A DNA stretch of 64,000 nucleotides, from positions 62,001 to 126,000 of the forward strand of contig NZ_CAKLPX010000004.1 in the NCBI RefSeq assembly GCF_923077115.1. The letters are read 5' to 3'. The translations under genes were made by a program, and so were the position numbers. This stretch comes from Sinobacterium norvegicum (GTDB taxonomy: Bacteria > Pseudomonadota > Gammaproteobacteria > Pseudomonadales > Sinobacteriaceae). Shown here piece after piece: positions 18,613 through 27,250 of this stretch. The notes beneath the pieces were generated by a model. The model was given only the letters and a program-made list of their open reading frames with translations. It searched no databases and had not been told where the DNA came from. Numbering within the stretch: position 1 is the first letter of the stretch; the number at the start of each line of letters is the position of its first letter.

Positions 18613-19293
18613 TTAATGCAGCGGTTTGTCACCGCGGTTGAACAGCTCGCCAACAGAGCTTATCGCCTCTTCATGAGCCTCTCTGTTTGCCTTCTGGTCG
18701 GCTGAGTCCATGTCGGCCTCACCCTTGTTACTCTCACCGGCACACTCCAAAAACACATGCAGCGCTGCTAAGCGAACATATTCGCTGACTTCCAGGTAGT
18801 CAGCCTCAAGCTTAGGGTCATCTTCATCATCCAAACCAATTTGGGCAATAGCGGCCAAATCGTGCAGCGCCTCTCTGGCATCATCTGGCCAAGTAGCAAT
18901 AATGGGGTCGGTAATACCCGACTGAGCAAAGCCCGATAGAAAACCCTGACACCAGTGCCCCAGTGACTCAATGCGAATGGCGACATCATGGTCTTCATCG
19001 GGTAACAGTAAGCCGAAGGAGAGGCTCTCATCCGTCAAGGCATTGGCAATGGTTTGGCCAATTTCGACCAGCTCTTGCTGCTGCAATGAATTGGCCTGAT
19101 ACTCTACGTCAATCAGCTCAGCCATAAAATTGGGCCAGCCACCATCGGGTTCTTTCTTATCCTTGATACAACCTGCCAGCATGCCACTGACACTGCCATG
19201 GAATTCAGCGGCGGAAACCAGGGAGCCAAGCTCGACCAACAGGTCACAGACATCATCAAAATCCAGCGGCTCAGCTTCGTATTCAGTAGTCAT
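18613..19293 (-). CDS. ygfB: YgfB/UPF0149 family protein
   Basis: A 226-residue acidic, helical protein of the UPF0149 family, regularly found just upstream of pepP. The characteristic LSGFAQSG and VRLAALHVFLE segments are present. The protein is about 30 residues longer than E. coli YgfB (about 192), the extra part being a charged C-terminal tail (EAHEEAISSVGELFNRGD). In Pseudomonas aeruginosa YgfB is reported as a regulator affecting ampDh3 expression through AlpA; whether that holds here is unknown. Confidence 0.9.
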   Translation of the reverse strand: MTTEYEAEPLDFDDVCDLLVELGSLVSAAEFHGSVSGMLAGCIKDKKEPDGGWPNFMAELIDVEYQANSLQQQELVEIGQTIANALTDESLSFGLLLPDEDHDVAIRIESLGHWCQGFLSGFAQSGITDPIIATWPDDAREALHDLAAIAQIGLDDEDDPKLEADYLEVSEYVRLAALHVFLECAGESNKGEADMDSADQKANREAHEEAISSVGELFNRGDKPLH

Positions 19294-19508
19294 GGTTTCT
19301 CCACTACGACAAAACTCTTATATTAGCACTAAAGCCCTGCAGACTATCAGCGAAATACGCAACATCGACAATCAATTCATCTATTCACTCAAGCAATTGA
19401 TTTTATCGACATCTTTACAACGATTTAAGCATCGAAAGTTGACCGGGTAATACTGGCAAATTATAGTATGCTATCAGCTATCAATTTCTTAATACTGCAG
19501 CGATTTTA

Positions 19509-19739
19509 ATGGACGAAGACGAAATCAACATTCTCGAAGCCAAAGTCAATAGCTTACTGGCTTTTAGCGACAGGTTATTAGAAGAGAATGAACAGCTAAA
19601 ACGCCAGCAACGTCAGTGGGCCGAAGAGCGCGTGCAGCTGCAAAACAAGAATAATCAAGCCAGTGATCGCATCAAGACAATGATCGATCGACTTAAAAAA
19701 ACAGGTGATAAAACAACACCTTCCGATAGTTTGAAATAA
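19509..19739 (+). CDS. TIGR02449 family coiled-coil protein
   Basis: A 76-residue protein that is almost entirely one heptad-patterned coiled coil (ILEAKVNSLLAFSDRLLEEN, then EQLKRQQRQWAEER). The TIGR02449 family lies directly upstream of zapA in Pseudomonas-like genomes; here the gap to zapA is 4 bases. Its size and fold resemble ZapB or SlyX, so a divisome-related role is suggested by neighbourhood only. Confidence 0.87.
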   Translation: MDEDEINILEAKVNSLLAFSDRLLEENEQLKRQQRQWAEERVQLQNKNNQASDRIKTMIDRLKKTGDKTTPSDSLK

Positions 19740-19743
19740 CGCC

Positions 19744-20064
19744 ATGTCAAACAATACTGTAACCGTTAACATTCTAGACCGCGACTACCAAATCAGCTGC
19801 GGCGAAGAGCAACAACAAGAGCTTAGCGACAGCGCCAAAAAGCTCGATCAATCGATGCGTGATATTCGCAACGGCGGCAAAGTGATTGGCCTAGAGCGCA
19901 TCGCCATCATGGCCGGACTCAATCTTAGCCACGAGCTGATTCAACAAGGCAATCAAGACAGCGGACTTGAAAGCAAGCAGCAACAGCGTATTCGTGCTCT
20001 CAATATCAAGCTCGATAAGGCGATTGCCAAACATCAGCGCCTCGCCGCCGACCAGGGCCAATAG
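19744..20064 (+). CDS. zapA: Cell division protein ZapA
   Basis: A 106-residue FtsZ-ring stabiliser. The N-terminal domain (VTVNILDRDYQISCGEEQQ) and the signature helix ERIAIMAGLNLSHELI are followed by a C-terminal coiled coil. Length is normal. It is 4 bases after the TIGR02449 gene and is followed by 6S RNA and the 5-formyl-THF cyclo-ligase gene, a block conserved across gammaproteobacteria. Confidence 0.95.
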   Translation: MSNNTVTVNILDRDYQISCGEEQQQELSDSAKKLDQSMRDIRNGGKVIGLERIAIMAGLNLSHELIQQGNQDSGLESKQQQRIRALNIKLDKAIAKHQRLAADQGQ

Positions 20065-20169
20065 TAAGCTATTGGCTGCCTTTACTTTTATCCAGCAATC
20101 ACCCAAAAGCCCTTTATTAATAGCATAATATTTATTTCATCCAGGGTGCATTCGGGTCGTAAACCGCGC

Positions 20170-20175
20170 TATAAT
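20170..20175 (+). promoter_or_regulatory. -10 element of the 6S RNA promoter
   Basis: A perfect TATAAT in the sequence GCGCTATAATCAACC lies 6 bases before the expected 5' end of 6S RNA. No good -35 hexamer is seen 17 bases upstream. Confidence 0.6.
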
Positions 20176-20181
20176 CAACCA

Positions 20182-20356
20182 TACCCTGGGGTATTGGCCA
20201 GTTCGCAAGTCCTCGAGCCGATAATCTATACCCCGGTGTCCTCCAGCTAGTGTTGGTGTGCATGTCCGCTCGACGGAAAGCCTAATGCATTACTGAGGCC
20301 ACCACCTTGAACTTTACGGTTCAAGGCCAAGCCAACAGCGGTACCTTGGGGTCACT
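20182..20356 (+). ncRNA. ssrS: 6S RNA
   Basis: About 175 bases between zapA and fau, the standard location of ssrS. Conserved blocks are visible: GTTCGCAAGTCCTCGAGCCG near the 5' side, the GTTGGTGTGCATG segment of the central bubble region, and the CTTGAAC...GGTTCAAGG hairpin towards the 3' side. The ends (TACCCTGGGG and CCTTGGGGTC regions) can pair to form the closing stem. 6S RNA mimics an open promoter and sequesters sigma-70 RNA polymerase in stationary phase. Boundaries are estimated to within about 5 bases. Confidence 0.9.
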
Positions 20357-20392
20357 CTTCTTCTGCAAGACATCATTCAGCAGCGCCTTTTA

Positions 20393-20977
20393 ATGCCAGA
20401 TTCTACGCCGACAACCCAACTCCTGCGCCAGCAACTGCGCAGAAAACGACGCCAACTCAGCAGCAATCAGCAGCGAATAGCCAGTCGCACTGTCTGTCAC
20501 AGTATCATTAAACTGAAAGAATTCCGGCGCGCTCAGAGTATCGGACTCTATTTGGCCAACGACGGCGAAATTGACCCCTGGCCACTGTGCCAAGCTGCAC
20601 TATCCGCGGGAAAGAAAGTTTACCTACCCATCGTTGGCGACAATTACACACTGAGTTTTCATCGCTACCAACGCCACCAGCGCCTGCGGCGCAATCGCTA
20701 CAATATCCAAGAGCCTCTTCGGCGCACACGTAGAATAACGTCACTCAAGACGCTGGACCTACTCATTATGCCGCTGGTAGGTTTTGACCGGTATCGCAAT
20801 AGAATAGGTATGGGCGGCGGCTTCTACGACAGAGCTCTGTCATTCAAACAACGCCACAAACACAAAAAACCCAGCCTTTTTGCCATTGCCCATCAGTTTC
20901 AACAATGCCAACCACTCTCGCCACAGTCATGGGACGTAAGAGTCGACAAGGTTATCAGCGACAAGGCGATGTATTAA
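20393..20977 (+). CDS. fau: 5-formyltetrahydrofolate cyclo-ligase
   Basis: A 194-residue enzyme that converts 5-formyl-THF to 5,10-methenyl-THF with ATP. The N-terminal RQQLRRKRRQLSSNQQ helix, the IGLYLANDGEIDPWPL segment, the LIMPLVGFDRYRNRIGMGGGFYDRAL substrate loop (its glycine-rich half) and the C-terminal WDVRVDKVISD are typical. Immediately downstream of 6S RNA, with which it is often cotranscribed (ygfA in E. coli). Confidence 0.95.
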   Translation: MPDSTPTTQLLRQQLRRKRRQLSSNQQRIASRTVCHSIIKLKEFRRAQSIGLYLANDGEIDPWPLCQAALSAGKKVYLPIVGDNYTLSFHRYQRHQRLRRNRYNIQEPLRRTRRITSLKTLDLLIMPLVGFDRYRNRIGMGGGFYDRALSFKQRHKHKKPSLFAIAHQFQQCQPLSPQSWDVRVDKVISDKAMY

Positions 20978-20982
20978 TAGCC

Positions 20983-21132
20983 TTAGCGACGAGTGGCGAA
21001 GGCTGTATCGGAAATAATCGGCTGCAACTGAGCGCGCTCTGCCTCTGTAGTCATCGAAGGGGCGACGGCGGTAATCAAAACACCGAGAGTAAATACCACG
21101 GCCAAGATAGTGAGGAGATCTGGTTTAGCCAA
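20983..21132 (-). CDS. Small membrane protein, unknown function (49 codons, TTG start)
   Basis: A short frame on the minus strand, missed by ATG-based calling: TTG start at 21132, stop TAA at 20983. A strong ribosome site (GAAGGGG) lies 7 bases upstream. The peptide begins (M)AKPDLLTILAVVFTLGVLIT, a short polar head and one membrane helix, then a polar tail (APSMTTEAERAQLQ) ending in ATRR. It lies after ilvA on the same strand with a 221-base gap and converges with fau, whose stop is 5 bases away. I do not recognise the family. The helix, the ribosome site and its place in an otherwise empty gap support a real gene; the non-ATG start leaves doubt. Confidence 0.6.
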   Translation of the reverse strand: MAKPDLLTILAVVFTLGVLITAVAPSMTTEAERAQLQPIISDTAFATRR

Positions 21133-21353
21133 CTGCGTTCCCCTTCAAAGTTATCATCATATTTTTCTTATTATTATTTGAATTAAAGACAGGGTGTTTA
21201 TTACAGGAGGTTATACTAACGTAAAAGAAATCGACGCGCGAGAGACCACTGTCACAACTTTCGCCGAATAAACAGTCATTTTCTTTTTATAAGCGACACC
21301 TCAGGGTGAAAGAGCGGCAGAAAACCGCCCCAAACCATCGCCCAGGTGTGAGA

Positions 21354-22874
21354 TTAACCCATGAACAGCTGGTAGGCCTCGTTATCGGTCTCTTCGTTGT
21401 AGCGATAACCCAGCTGCCGCAAAAACTGCTCCAGCTCTGGCTTATCCTCGGCTTTCGCCTGCAGACCGACCAACACCCGGCCGAAGGCCGCGCCATGGTT
21501 ACGGTAGTGGAACAGCGTGATATTCCACGAGCCACCCAGCTTGGTCAAAAAACGCATCAGCGCGCCGGGACGCTCCGGGAACTCAAAGCTGTAGACCAGC
21601 TCGCTGCCCACCTGTGGCGCATGACCACCGACCATATGGCGAACATGAAGCTTTGCCACCTCATTATCGGTTAAATCGACAACGGCATATTCCAGTGCGT
21701 TTAAATCTGCCAACAACAGCGCCCGATCCGAGCCGCCGGCGGCAATTTGCACCCCCACATACACTTGGGCAGAACTATCATCGCTGTAACGATAGTTAAA
21801 CTCGGTCACGCTGCGCTCACCCAAGGCCTGACAGAACGCCTCAAAGCTACCTGGGCGCTCGGGAATAGTCACCGCCAACACCGCCTCGCGTTGCTCGCCG
21901 ATTTCCGCCCGCTCCGAGATATATCTGAGACGATCAAAATTAGTATTGGCACCACTGTGTATTGTCACCAAAGTCTGACCGGTCACCCCAGTTTGCTCAC
22001 AGTATTTTTTAAGTCCTGCCAAACCAACAGCACCCGCAGGCTCTGAGATAGAACGGGTATCGTCGAAGATATCCTTGATCGCCGCGCAGATTTCATCGGT
22101 ACTTACAGTGATCACCTCGTCGACAGTTTCACGGATAACCCGGAAGGTCTCCTCGCCGATTTGAGCCACCGCCACGCCATCGGCAAAGATACCTACCTCA
22201 GGCAAAACCACACGCTCATCGGCAGCCATCGCAGCGGCCAGACAGGCCGAATCCTCGGGCTCGACACCGATGATTTTGACCTCTGGACGGACATACTTGA
22301 TGTAGGCAGCAATACCAGCCAGCAGGCCTCCGCCACCAACAGGCACAAACACCGCATCAATATCACCCTGATGCTGGCGCAAAATTTCCATGCCTATCGT
22401 GCCTTGACCGGCAATAACAGCCGGGTCGTCAAACGGGTGTATATAGACCATGCCTTTATCGGCGACTAATTGTTTGGCATAGGCAGAGGCTGCATCATAA
22501 GCGTCACCGTGCAAAACCACCTCTGCACCACGCGCCCTTACTGCATCGACCTTGATCGCCGGTGTTGTCTTCGGCATTACGATAATCGCCTTAACCCCGA
22601 GATGTTTGGCCGACATGGCCAAGCCCTGCGCATGATTACCCGCCGATGCTGCCACCACACCACGGCTGCGCTCCGCCTCAGTCAACTGAACCATCTTGTT
22701 ATAAGCGCCGCGAAGCTTGAAAGAATAGACCGGCTGCAAATCCTCTCGTTTCAAGAACACCTTATTACCCAACCGTTCAGACATAATCAGTGCAGGACTC
22801 AACGGTGTCTCTATCGCAACGTCATAGACGCGGGCTTCAAGGATTTTTTTTACGTAAGACTTGGGCATGTTCAT
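21354..22874 (-). CDS. ilvA: Threonine ammonia-lyase, biosynthetic
   Basis: A 506-residue PLP enzyme that deaminates threonine to 2-oxobutanoate, the first step of isoleucine synthesis. The PLP lysine is in VYSFKLRGAYNKM near residue 58, and the glycine loop is VPVGGGGLLAGIAAY near 185. Two ACT-like regulatory domains follow (about 330-410 and 420-505, AVLAVTIPERPGSFEAF and YSFEFPERPGALMRF), so isoleucine feedback control is expected. Length matches E. coli IlvA. Divergent from rpiA. Confidence 0.96.
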   Translation of the reverse strand: MNMPKSYVKKILEARVYDVAIETPLSPALIMSERLGNKVFLKREDLQPVYSFKLRGAYNKMVQLTEAERSRGVVAASAGNHAQGLAMSAKHLGVKAIIVMPKTTPAIKVDAVRARGAEVVLHGDAYDAASAYAKQLVADKGMVYIHPFDDPAVIAGQGTIGMEILRQHQGDIDAVFVPVGGGGLLAGIAAYIKYVRPEVKIIGVEPEDSACLAAAMAADERVVLPEVGIFADGVAVAQIGEETFRVIRETVDEVITVSTDEICAAIKDIFDDTRSISEPAGAVGLAGLKKYCEQTGVTGQTLVTIHSGANTNFDRLRYISERAEIGEQREAVLAVTIPERPGSFEAFCQALGERSVTEFNYRYSDDSSAQVYVGVQIAAGGSDRALLLADLNALEYAVVDLTDNEVAKLHVRHMVGGHAPQVGSELVYSFEFPERPGALMRFLTKLGGSWNITLFHYRNHGAAFGRVLVGLQAKAEDKPELEQFLRQLGYRYNEETDNEAYQLFMG

Positions 22875-22950
22875 TCCAACGGTTTCGGGATACTGCGTGT
22901 TTTCTTGTATGGTAAATCATTTAATAGGCGTCAATAAAGCCGCAAGACGC

Positions 22951-22956
22951 TATAAT
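22951..22956 (+). promoter_or_regulatory. Candidate -10 element of rpiA
   Basis: A perfect TATAAT in GACGCTATAATCAGC, 39 bases before the rpiA ATG, inside the 120-base gap between ilvA and rpiA. A matching -35 is not obvious. Confidence 0.45.
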
Positions 22957-22994
22957 CAGCTATTCATTTCATCTATGCGCCAGAAACAGACATC

Positions 22995-23669
22995 ATGACT
23001 CAAGACGAACTCAAAAAAGCGGTGGCGCTTGCCGCCATCGACTACATCAAACCCAAGCTTCATCGCGACGCGATTATCGGCATTGGCACGGGCTCAACCG
23101 CCAACTGTTTTATCGATGCACTGGCCGAATACCGCGACGATTTTGCTGGCACTGTTGCCAGCTCTGAGGCTTCGGCACTACGCTTGGAAAGCCACGGCAT
23201 CGAGGTATTCGAGCTCAACAGCGTCAACAGCATCAGTGTATATATAGATGGCGCCGACGAATCTAACCACCAGTTACAGCTAATCAAAGGCGGCGGTGCC
23301 GCCCTGACCCGCGAGAAAATCGTCACTGCCGTAGCCGATGAATTCGTCTGTATCGCCGACGAAAGCAAACTGGTTAAGACTCTTGGCGACTTCCCACTAC
23401 CGGTTGAAGTCATCCCAATGGCTCGCTCTTATGTCGCCCGCGAACTGCTCAAGCTAGGCTGCAGCCCAGTCTATCGTGAAGGCGTGGTCACCGATAATGG
23501 CAATATCATCATCGACTGTTACGACTTCCCCATCGACCAGCCATTCAACACCGAAAAAGCGATTAACAATATTGTCGGCGTCGTCACCAATGGTTTGTTT
23601 GCCATCAAGGCTGCCGATGTCTTACTGCTGGCCACCCAACAAGGCGTCAAAACTCTACGCGCTGAATAA
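22995..23669 (+). CDS. rpiA: Ribose-5-phosphate isomerase A
   Basis: A 224-residue enzyme interconverting ribose-5-phosphate and ribulose-5-phosphate. Motifs: [16 protein letters not shown] near 29-44 (phosphate loop), YIDGADESN near 82 and [11 protein letters not shown] near 98 (catalytic region). Length is close to E. coli RpiA (219). Divergent from ilvA, an arrangement also seen in part in pseudomonads, where both genes are neighbours. Ends at a bidirectional terminator. Confidence 0.97.
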   Translation: MTQDELKKAVALAAIDYIKPKLHRDAIIGIGTGSTANCFIDALAEYRDDFAGTVASSEASALRLESHGIEVFELNSVNSISVYIDGADESNHQLQLIKGGGAALTREKIVTAVADEFVCIADESKLVKTLGDFPLPVEVIPMARSYVARELLKLGCSPVYREGVVTDNGNIIIDCYDFPIDQPFNTEKAINNIVGVVTNGLFAIKAADVLLLATQQGVKTLRAE

Positions 23670-23688
23670 CCTACTATTCGTCAGCGAT

Positions 23689-23718
23689 AAAAAAGGCAGC
23701 CTAGGCTGCCTTTTTTAT
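23689..23718 (+). terminator. Rho-independent terminator, bidirectional
   Basis: AAAAAAGGCAGCCTAGGCTGCCTTTTTT is an almost perfect palindrome between convergent rpiA (plus) and the FAH-family gene (minus), giving a GC stem with A/T tracts on both sides. Confidence 0.9.
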
Positions 23719-23736
23719 CGCCGTTGTTACCGCAGA

Positions 23737-24402
23737 CTAGGCAACAGAGACCGACCACTGATAACGTTCCTCGAGCGACAACTGCAGTTGATCGCCACTG
23801 GTCAGCGCTGACACGCCAGCCGGCGTGCCGGTCAACACCACATCCCCGGGCATCAGGGTAAATGATTGGCTCATCACCGCCAGCAAATCAGCAATTTTAT
23901 GCATCATCATTGCCGCCAGACCATCCTGCTGCAAGCGACCATTCTTATGCAGACTAAACTGCAGCTTTTGCAAATCAGCAAACTCAGCCACCGGCACAAA
24001 AGACGTCAAAGGACAGGCGCCATCGAATGCCTTGGCGATTTCCCATGGCTGCCCCTTCTTCTTCAGAGCTGATTGCACATCACGCAGGGTTAAATCCAAC
24101 CCTAGGCCAACAGCGGTTACTGCCGCCATCGCCTGCTCGCTATCCGCCCGCGTCAGACGCTGACCAATCAACAGAGCAATCTCAAGCTCATGATGCACCT
24201 CACCGCGATCTGCCGGTATCACAATCGGCTGATCAACAGCCACCACTGCAGTCTCTGGCTTGATAAACAGCAGCGGCGCCTCGGGGATGTCATTATTAAG
24301 CTCTCGAATATGATCCAAATAATTACGACCAACACAGACCACCTTGCCTACCGGCAGGTCGATGGGTTCACCACTGACTAAACGGTGTTGATAATCGCTC
24401 AT
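23737..24402 (-). CDS. Fumarylacetoacetate hydrolase family protein (YcgM/FAHD1-like)
   Basis: A 221-residue single-domain FAH-fold protein. The KVVCVGRNYLDHIREL N-terminal block, the metal-binding EVHHELEIALLIG motif (Glu-x-Glu type), and the C-terminal MPGDVVLTGTPAGVS are present. This short group includes acylpyruvate hydrolases and the FAHD1-type oxaloacetate decarboxylase/tautomerase enzymes, so an oxo-acid substrate is expected. It overlaps the D2HGDH gene by 4 bases (ATGA), so the two are cotranslated. Exact substrate is not determined by the sequence. Confidence 0.92.
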   Translation of the reverse strand: MSDYQHRLVSGEPIDLPVGKVVCVGRNYLDHIRELNNDIPEAPLLFIKPETAVVAVDQPIVIPADRGEVHHELEIALLIGQRLTRADSEQAMAAVTAVGLGLDLTLRDVQSALKKKGQPWEIAKAFDGACPLTSFVPVAEFADLQKLQFSLHKNGRLQQDGLAAMMMHKIADLLAVMSQSFTLMPGDVVLTGTPAGVSALTSGDQLQLSLEERYQWSVSVA

Positions 24403-25802
24403 AGATCGAACACCTTGCCAGGGTTCATCACATTCTGCGGGTCAAAAACCTTTTTAACGCTCTTCATATACTCAATTTCGACAGCGCTTCGAGTGTACTT
24501 AAGATAGGGTTTTTTCACCAAGCCGACGCCATGTTCAGCCGAGACAGAACCATTGTAGCGCTGCACAATCTCGAAGATTTGCTTCGACACCGCCTCACAT
24601 TGGGCGACAAAGTCCGCCATCGGCGTCTCGTCGGGGCGCAGGATATTCAAGTGGGCATTACCGTCGCCAATATGCCCAAACCAGACAATTTCAAAATCGG
24701 GATAACCGGCCTGAACCAGCTCATCAACCTCGCCAATAAACTCAGGGATACGCGACACGCTCACCGACAAATCATTCTTGTACGGTGTCCAACGGGCCAG
24801 CGTCTCAGAAATGTCTTCTCGTAGGCGCCACAGATTTTGCGCCTGCTGCAACGATTGACTGATGACACCATCAACCACCCAACCCTCTTCCATGCAATGC
24901 TCAAACAGCGACATCGCGTGCTCTAATTCTTGCTCGGTCAACGATTCAAATTCAATCAGCGCATAGTAATCGCAGACACTGTCGAATGGTCGTTGCAAGT
25001 CTTGATGATCGACCACTTTCTGCAGGGCTTTTTCCGAGAAAAATTCAAACGCGGTGAGATCGATCTTACTTTGGAAGGCGTGGAGCACATTCATAATCGA
25101 TGAGAAATGCTCAACACCCAAGACCAGTACACTGAGATTATGTGGCTGACGCGTCAGACGAATAGTGGCCTCGACAATCAAGCCAAGAGTCCCCTCGGCA
25201 CCGATAAACAACTGACGCAAATCATAGCCGGCATTGTTCTTTAGTAGCCCGTGATTGAGCTCAAGAATTTCTCCACTGCCTGTCACAACCTTTAAACCTA
25301 ACACCCAGTCGCGGGTCATGCCGTAACGGATGACCTTTATGCCACCGGCATTAGTAGCAATATTACCGCCAATCTGCGACGAGCCGCTGGAGGCAAAATC
25401 TACGGGATAAAAAAGCTGATGCTCCTCGGCATAGTTCTGTAATTGCTCAGTAATCACACCGGCCTGGCAGACCACGCTTTGATCGACAACGCTGAGATCA
25501 CGAATCTCGTTCATCGCATCGAAGGCGATAACAACCTCACCATTAGTTGCCACGGCGCCGCCAGAAAGACCGGTACGACCACCGGATGGTACGATACCAA
25601 AGCCTTCTGCATTGGCCAGTTTAACAATCGCCTGCACCTGCTCGACAGTCTTCGGCAGGACAATCACTGAAGGGTCTGGGGTATAGATGCGCGTCCAGTC
25701 CTTACCAAAAGTCTGTAAGTCATCATCGCCAAGCAGTACTTTCTGCTCGCCGACTATCGCTTTTAAGTGATTGATTATTTCAGAGGATACTTTATTACTC
25801 AT
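24399..25802 (-). CDS. FAD-linked D-2-hydroxyglutarate dehydrogenase-type oxidoreductase
   Basis: A 467-residue FAD-binding type 4 oxidoreductase of the D-lactate/D-2-hydroxyglutarate dehydrogenase group. The PCMH FAD domain (VIVLPKTVEQVQAIVKLAN, VPSGGRTGLSGGAV, SQIGGNIATNAGG) fills the N-terminal half; the C-terminal catalytic domain carries VWFGHIGDGNAHLN and SAEHGVGLVKKPYL. The ATG at 25802 gives MSNKVSSEI; an in-frame extension of 38 codons upstream looks noncoding. It is divergent from serA. In Pseudomonas the serA neighbour oxidises the D-2-hydroxyglutarate that SerA makes, so the same role is likely. Confidence 0.9.
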   Translation of the reverse strand: MSNKVSSEIINHLKAIVGEQKVLLGDDDLQTFGKDWTRIYTPDPSVIVLPKTVEQVQAIVKLANAEGFGIVPSGGRTGLSGGAVATNGEVVIAFDAMNEIRDLSVVDQSVVCQAGVITEQLQNYAEEHQLFYPVDFASSGSSQIGGNIATNAGGIKVIRYGMTRDWVLGLKVVTGSGEILELNHGLLKNNAGYDLRQLFIGAEGTLGLIVEATIRLTRQPHNLSVLVLGVEHFSSIMNVLHAFQSKIDLTAFEFFSEKALQKVVDHQDLQRPFDSVCDYYALIEFESLTEQELEHAMSLFEHCMEEGWVVDGVISQSLQQAQNLWRLREDISETLARWTPYKNDLSVSVSRIPEFIGEVDELVQAGYPDFEIVWFGHIGDGNAHLNILRPDETPMADFVAQCEAVSKQIFEIVQRYNGSVSAEHGVGLVKKPYLKYTRSAVEIEYMKSVKKVFDPQNVMNPGKVFDL

Positions 25803-25955
25803 GACTGATTCCGAACCACAGGTGTTGATATTATCGCCACTATTCACCGTTAAAATGGTATCTAGGGCGAGTTTATAGGTGATTGATGCGGCGGCTATGT
25901 TACCATACGCGCACAAAAATTCTGCTAGTTCTCACAATGAAGTTCGGGGAATAAG

Positions 25956-27185
25956 ATGTCTAAGACCTCGCTCGATAAGAGTAAAATTCGTTTTCTTTTA
26001 TTAGAAGGCGTACACCAGTCAGCCGTTGATACCTTGGAAACGGCCGGTTACACCAACATTGAATACATCAAAACAGCGTTGGCTGGCGACGAATTAATCG
26101 CCAAGATTCGTGATGCACACTTTGTTGGCTTGCGTTCACGCACCCAGCTAACCGACGAGGTTCTCGCCGAGGCGAAGAAACTTATTGGTATCGGCTGCTT
26201 CTGCATCGGCACCAATCAGGTAGATCTAACATCAGCAATGAACCGCGGTATTGCCGTGTTCAATGCACCGTTCTCCAACACTCGCTCTGTGGCTGAACTG
26301 GTTATTGCCGAGGCAATATTATTGCTACGCGGCATTGCCGAAAAAAGCTCCAAAGCCCACCGCGGTGTTTGGGATAAATCTGCCACTGGCTCTTATGAGA
26401 TCCGCGGCAAGACGCTTGGCCTGATTGGCTATGGCTCTATCGGCATGCAATTGTCTGTCATCGCAGAATCTCTCGGTATGAAAGTGCACTTCTACGATAC
26501 TGTTAGCAAGCTGCCCCTGGGGAATGCGATTCAGATGCCGACACTACAGGCGCTTCTTGAAAGCTCTGATATCGTCAGCCTACACGTGCCTGAAACCGCC
26601 TCGACCAAGGACATGATTGGCGCCGAACAGATTGCCCAGATGAAAGATAACGGCATTCTCATCAACGCCTCACGCGGTACTGTTGTCGATATCGACGCCT
26701 TAGCTGCCGCGCTTGAGTCGAAGAAGCTGGCCGGCGCTGCCATCGATGTATTCCCGACCGAGCCCAAGTCAAACAACGAAGAGTTCGTTAGCCCACTGCG
26801 CGCTTTCGAGAACACCTTCCTGACGCCACACATTGGTGGCTCGACCATCGAAGCCCAGGCAAATATCGGCCTCGAAGTTGCCGAGAAACTGATTCGTTAC
26901 TCCGATACCGGTGCAACGACATCTTCCGTCAACTTTCCAAGCGTTGCGCTGCCGGCCCATGAAGGCGTACACCGCTTGCTGCACATCCACGACAATCACC
27001 CAGGCGTTATGTCAGCGATCAACAAGGCGTTGTCTGATAACAATATCAACATCCTTGGCCAGTACCTACAGACTAACGATAGTGTTGGTTATGTGGTGAT
27101 CGATATCGATCAGGATTTCTCAGAGCTGGCTCTGAACAAACTGAGTGCCATCGACGGTACGGTTCGCTGTCGCGTACTATTCTAA
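25956..27185 (+). CDS. serA: D-3-phosphoglycerate dehydrogenase
   Basis: A 409-residue NAD-dependent enzyme for the first committed step of serine synthesis. NAD fold GKTLGLIGYGSIGMQL near 150-165, catalytic region HIGGSTIEAQANIG with the conserved His, and a C-terminal ACT domain (about 335-409, GVMSAINKALSDNNINILG) for serine feedback. This is the E. coli-like short form (410 residues), which uses 2-oxoglutarate to recycle NADH and so produces D-2-hydroxyglutarate. That explains the divergent dehydrogenase gene. Confidence 0.97.
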   Translation: MSKTSLDKSKIRFLLLEGVHQSAVDTLETAGYTNIEYIKTALAGDELIAKIRDAHFVGLRSRTQLTDEVLAEAKKLIGIGCFCIGTNQVDLTSAMNRGIAVFNAPFSNTRSVAELVIAEAILLLRGIAEKSSKAHRGVWDKSATGSYEIRGKTLGLIGYGSIGMQLSVIAESLGMKVHFYDTVSKLPLGNAIQMPTLQALLESSDIVSLHVPETASTKDMIGAEQIAQMKDNGILINASRGTVVDIDALAAALESKKLAGAAIDVFPTEPKSNNEEFVSPLRAFENTFLTPHIGGSTIEAQANIGLEVAEKLIRYSDTGATTSSVNFPSVALPAHEGVHRLLHIHDNHPGVMSAINKALSDNNINILGQYLQTNDSVGYVVIDIDQDFSELALNKLSAIDGTVRCRVLF

Positions 27186-27203
27186 GTACACACTTAGTCA
27201 GCA

Positions 27204-27235
27204 ATAAAAAAGGAGGCCTAGGCCTCCTTTTTTAT
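27204..27235 (+). terminator. Rho-independent terminator, bidirectional
   Basis: AAAAAAGGAGGCCTAGGCCTCCTTTTTT, an 11-bp-class near-perfect palindrome between convergent serA and thiI. Confidence 0.92.
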
Positions 27236-27250
27236 TGTCTCGATTTCACC

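Noticed and set aside
25803-25916. Upstream extension of the D-2-hydroxyglutarate dehydrogenase gene
   Set aside because: The added 38 codons do not resemble the family and overlap the divergent serA promoter region.
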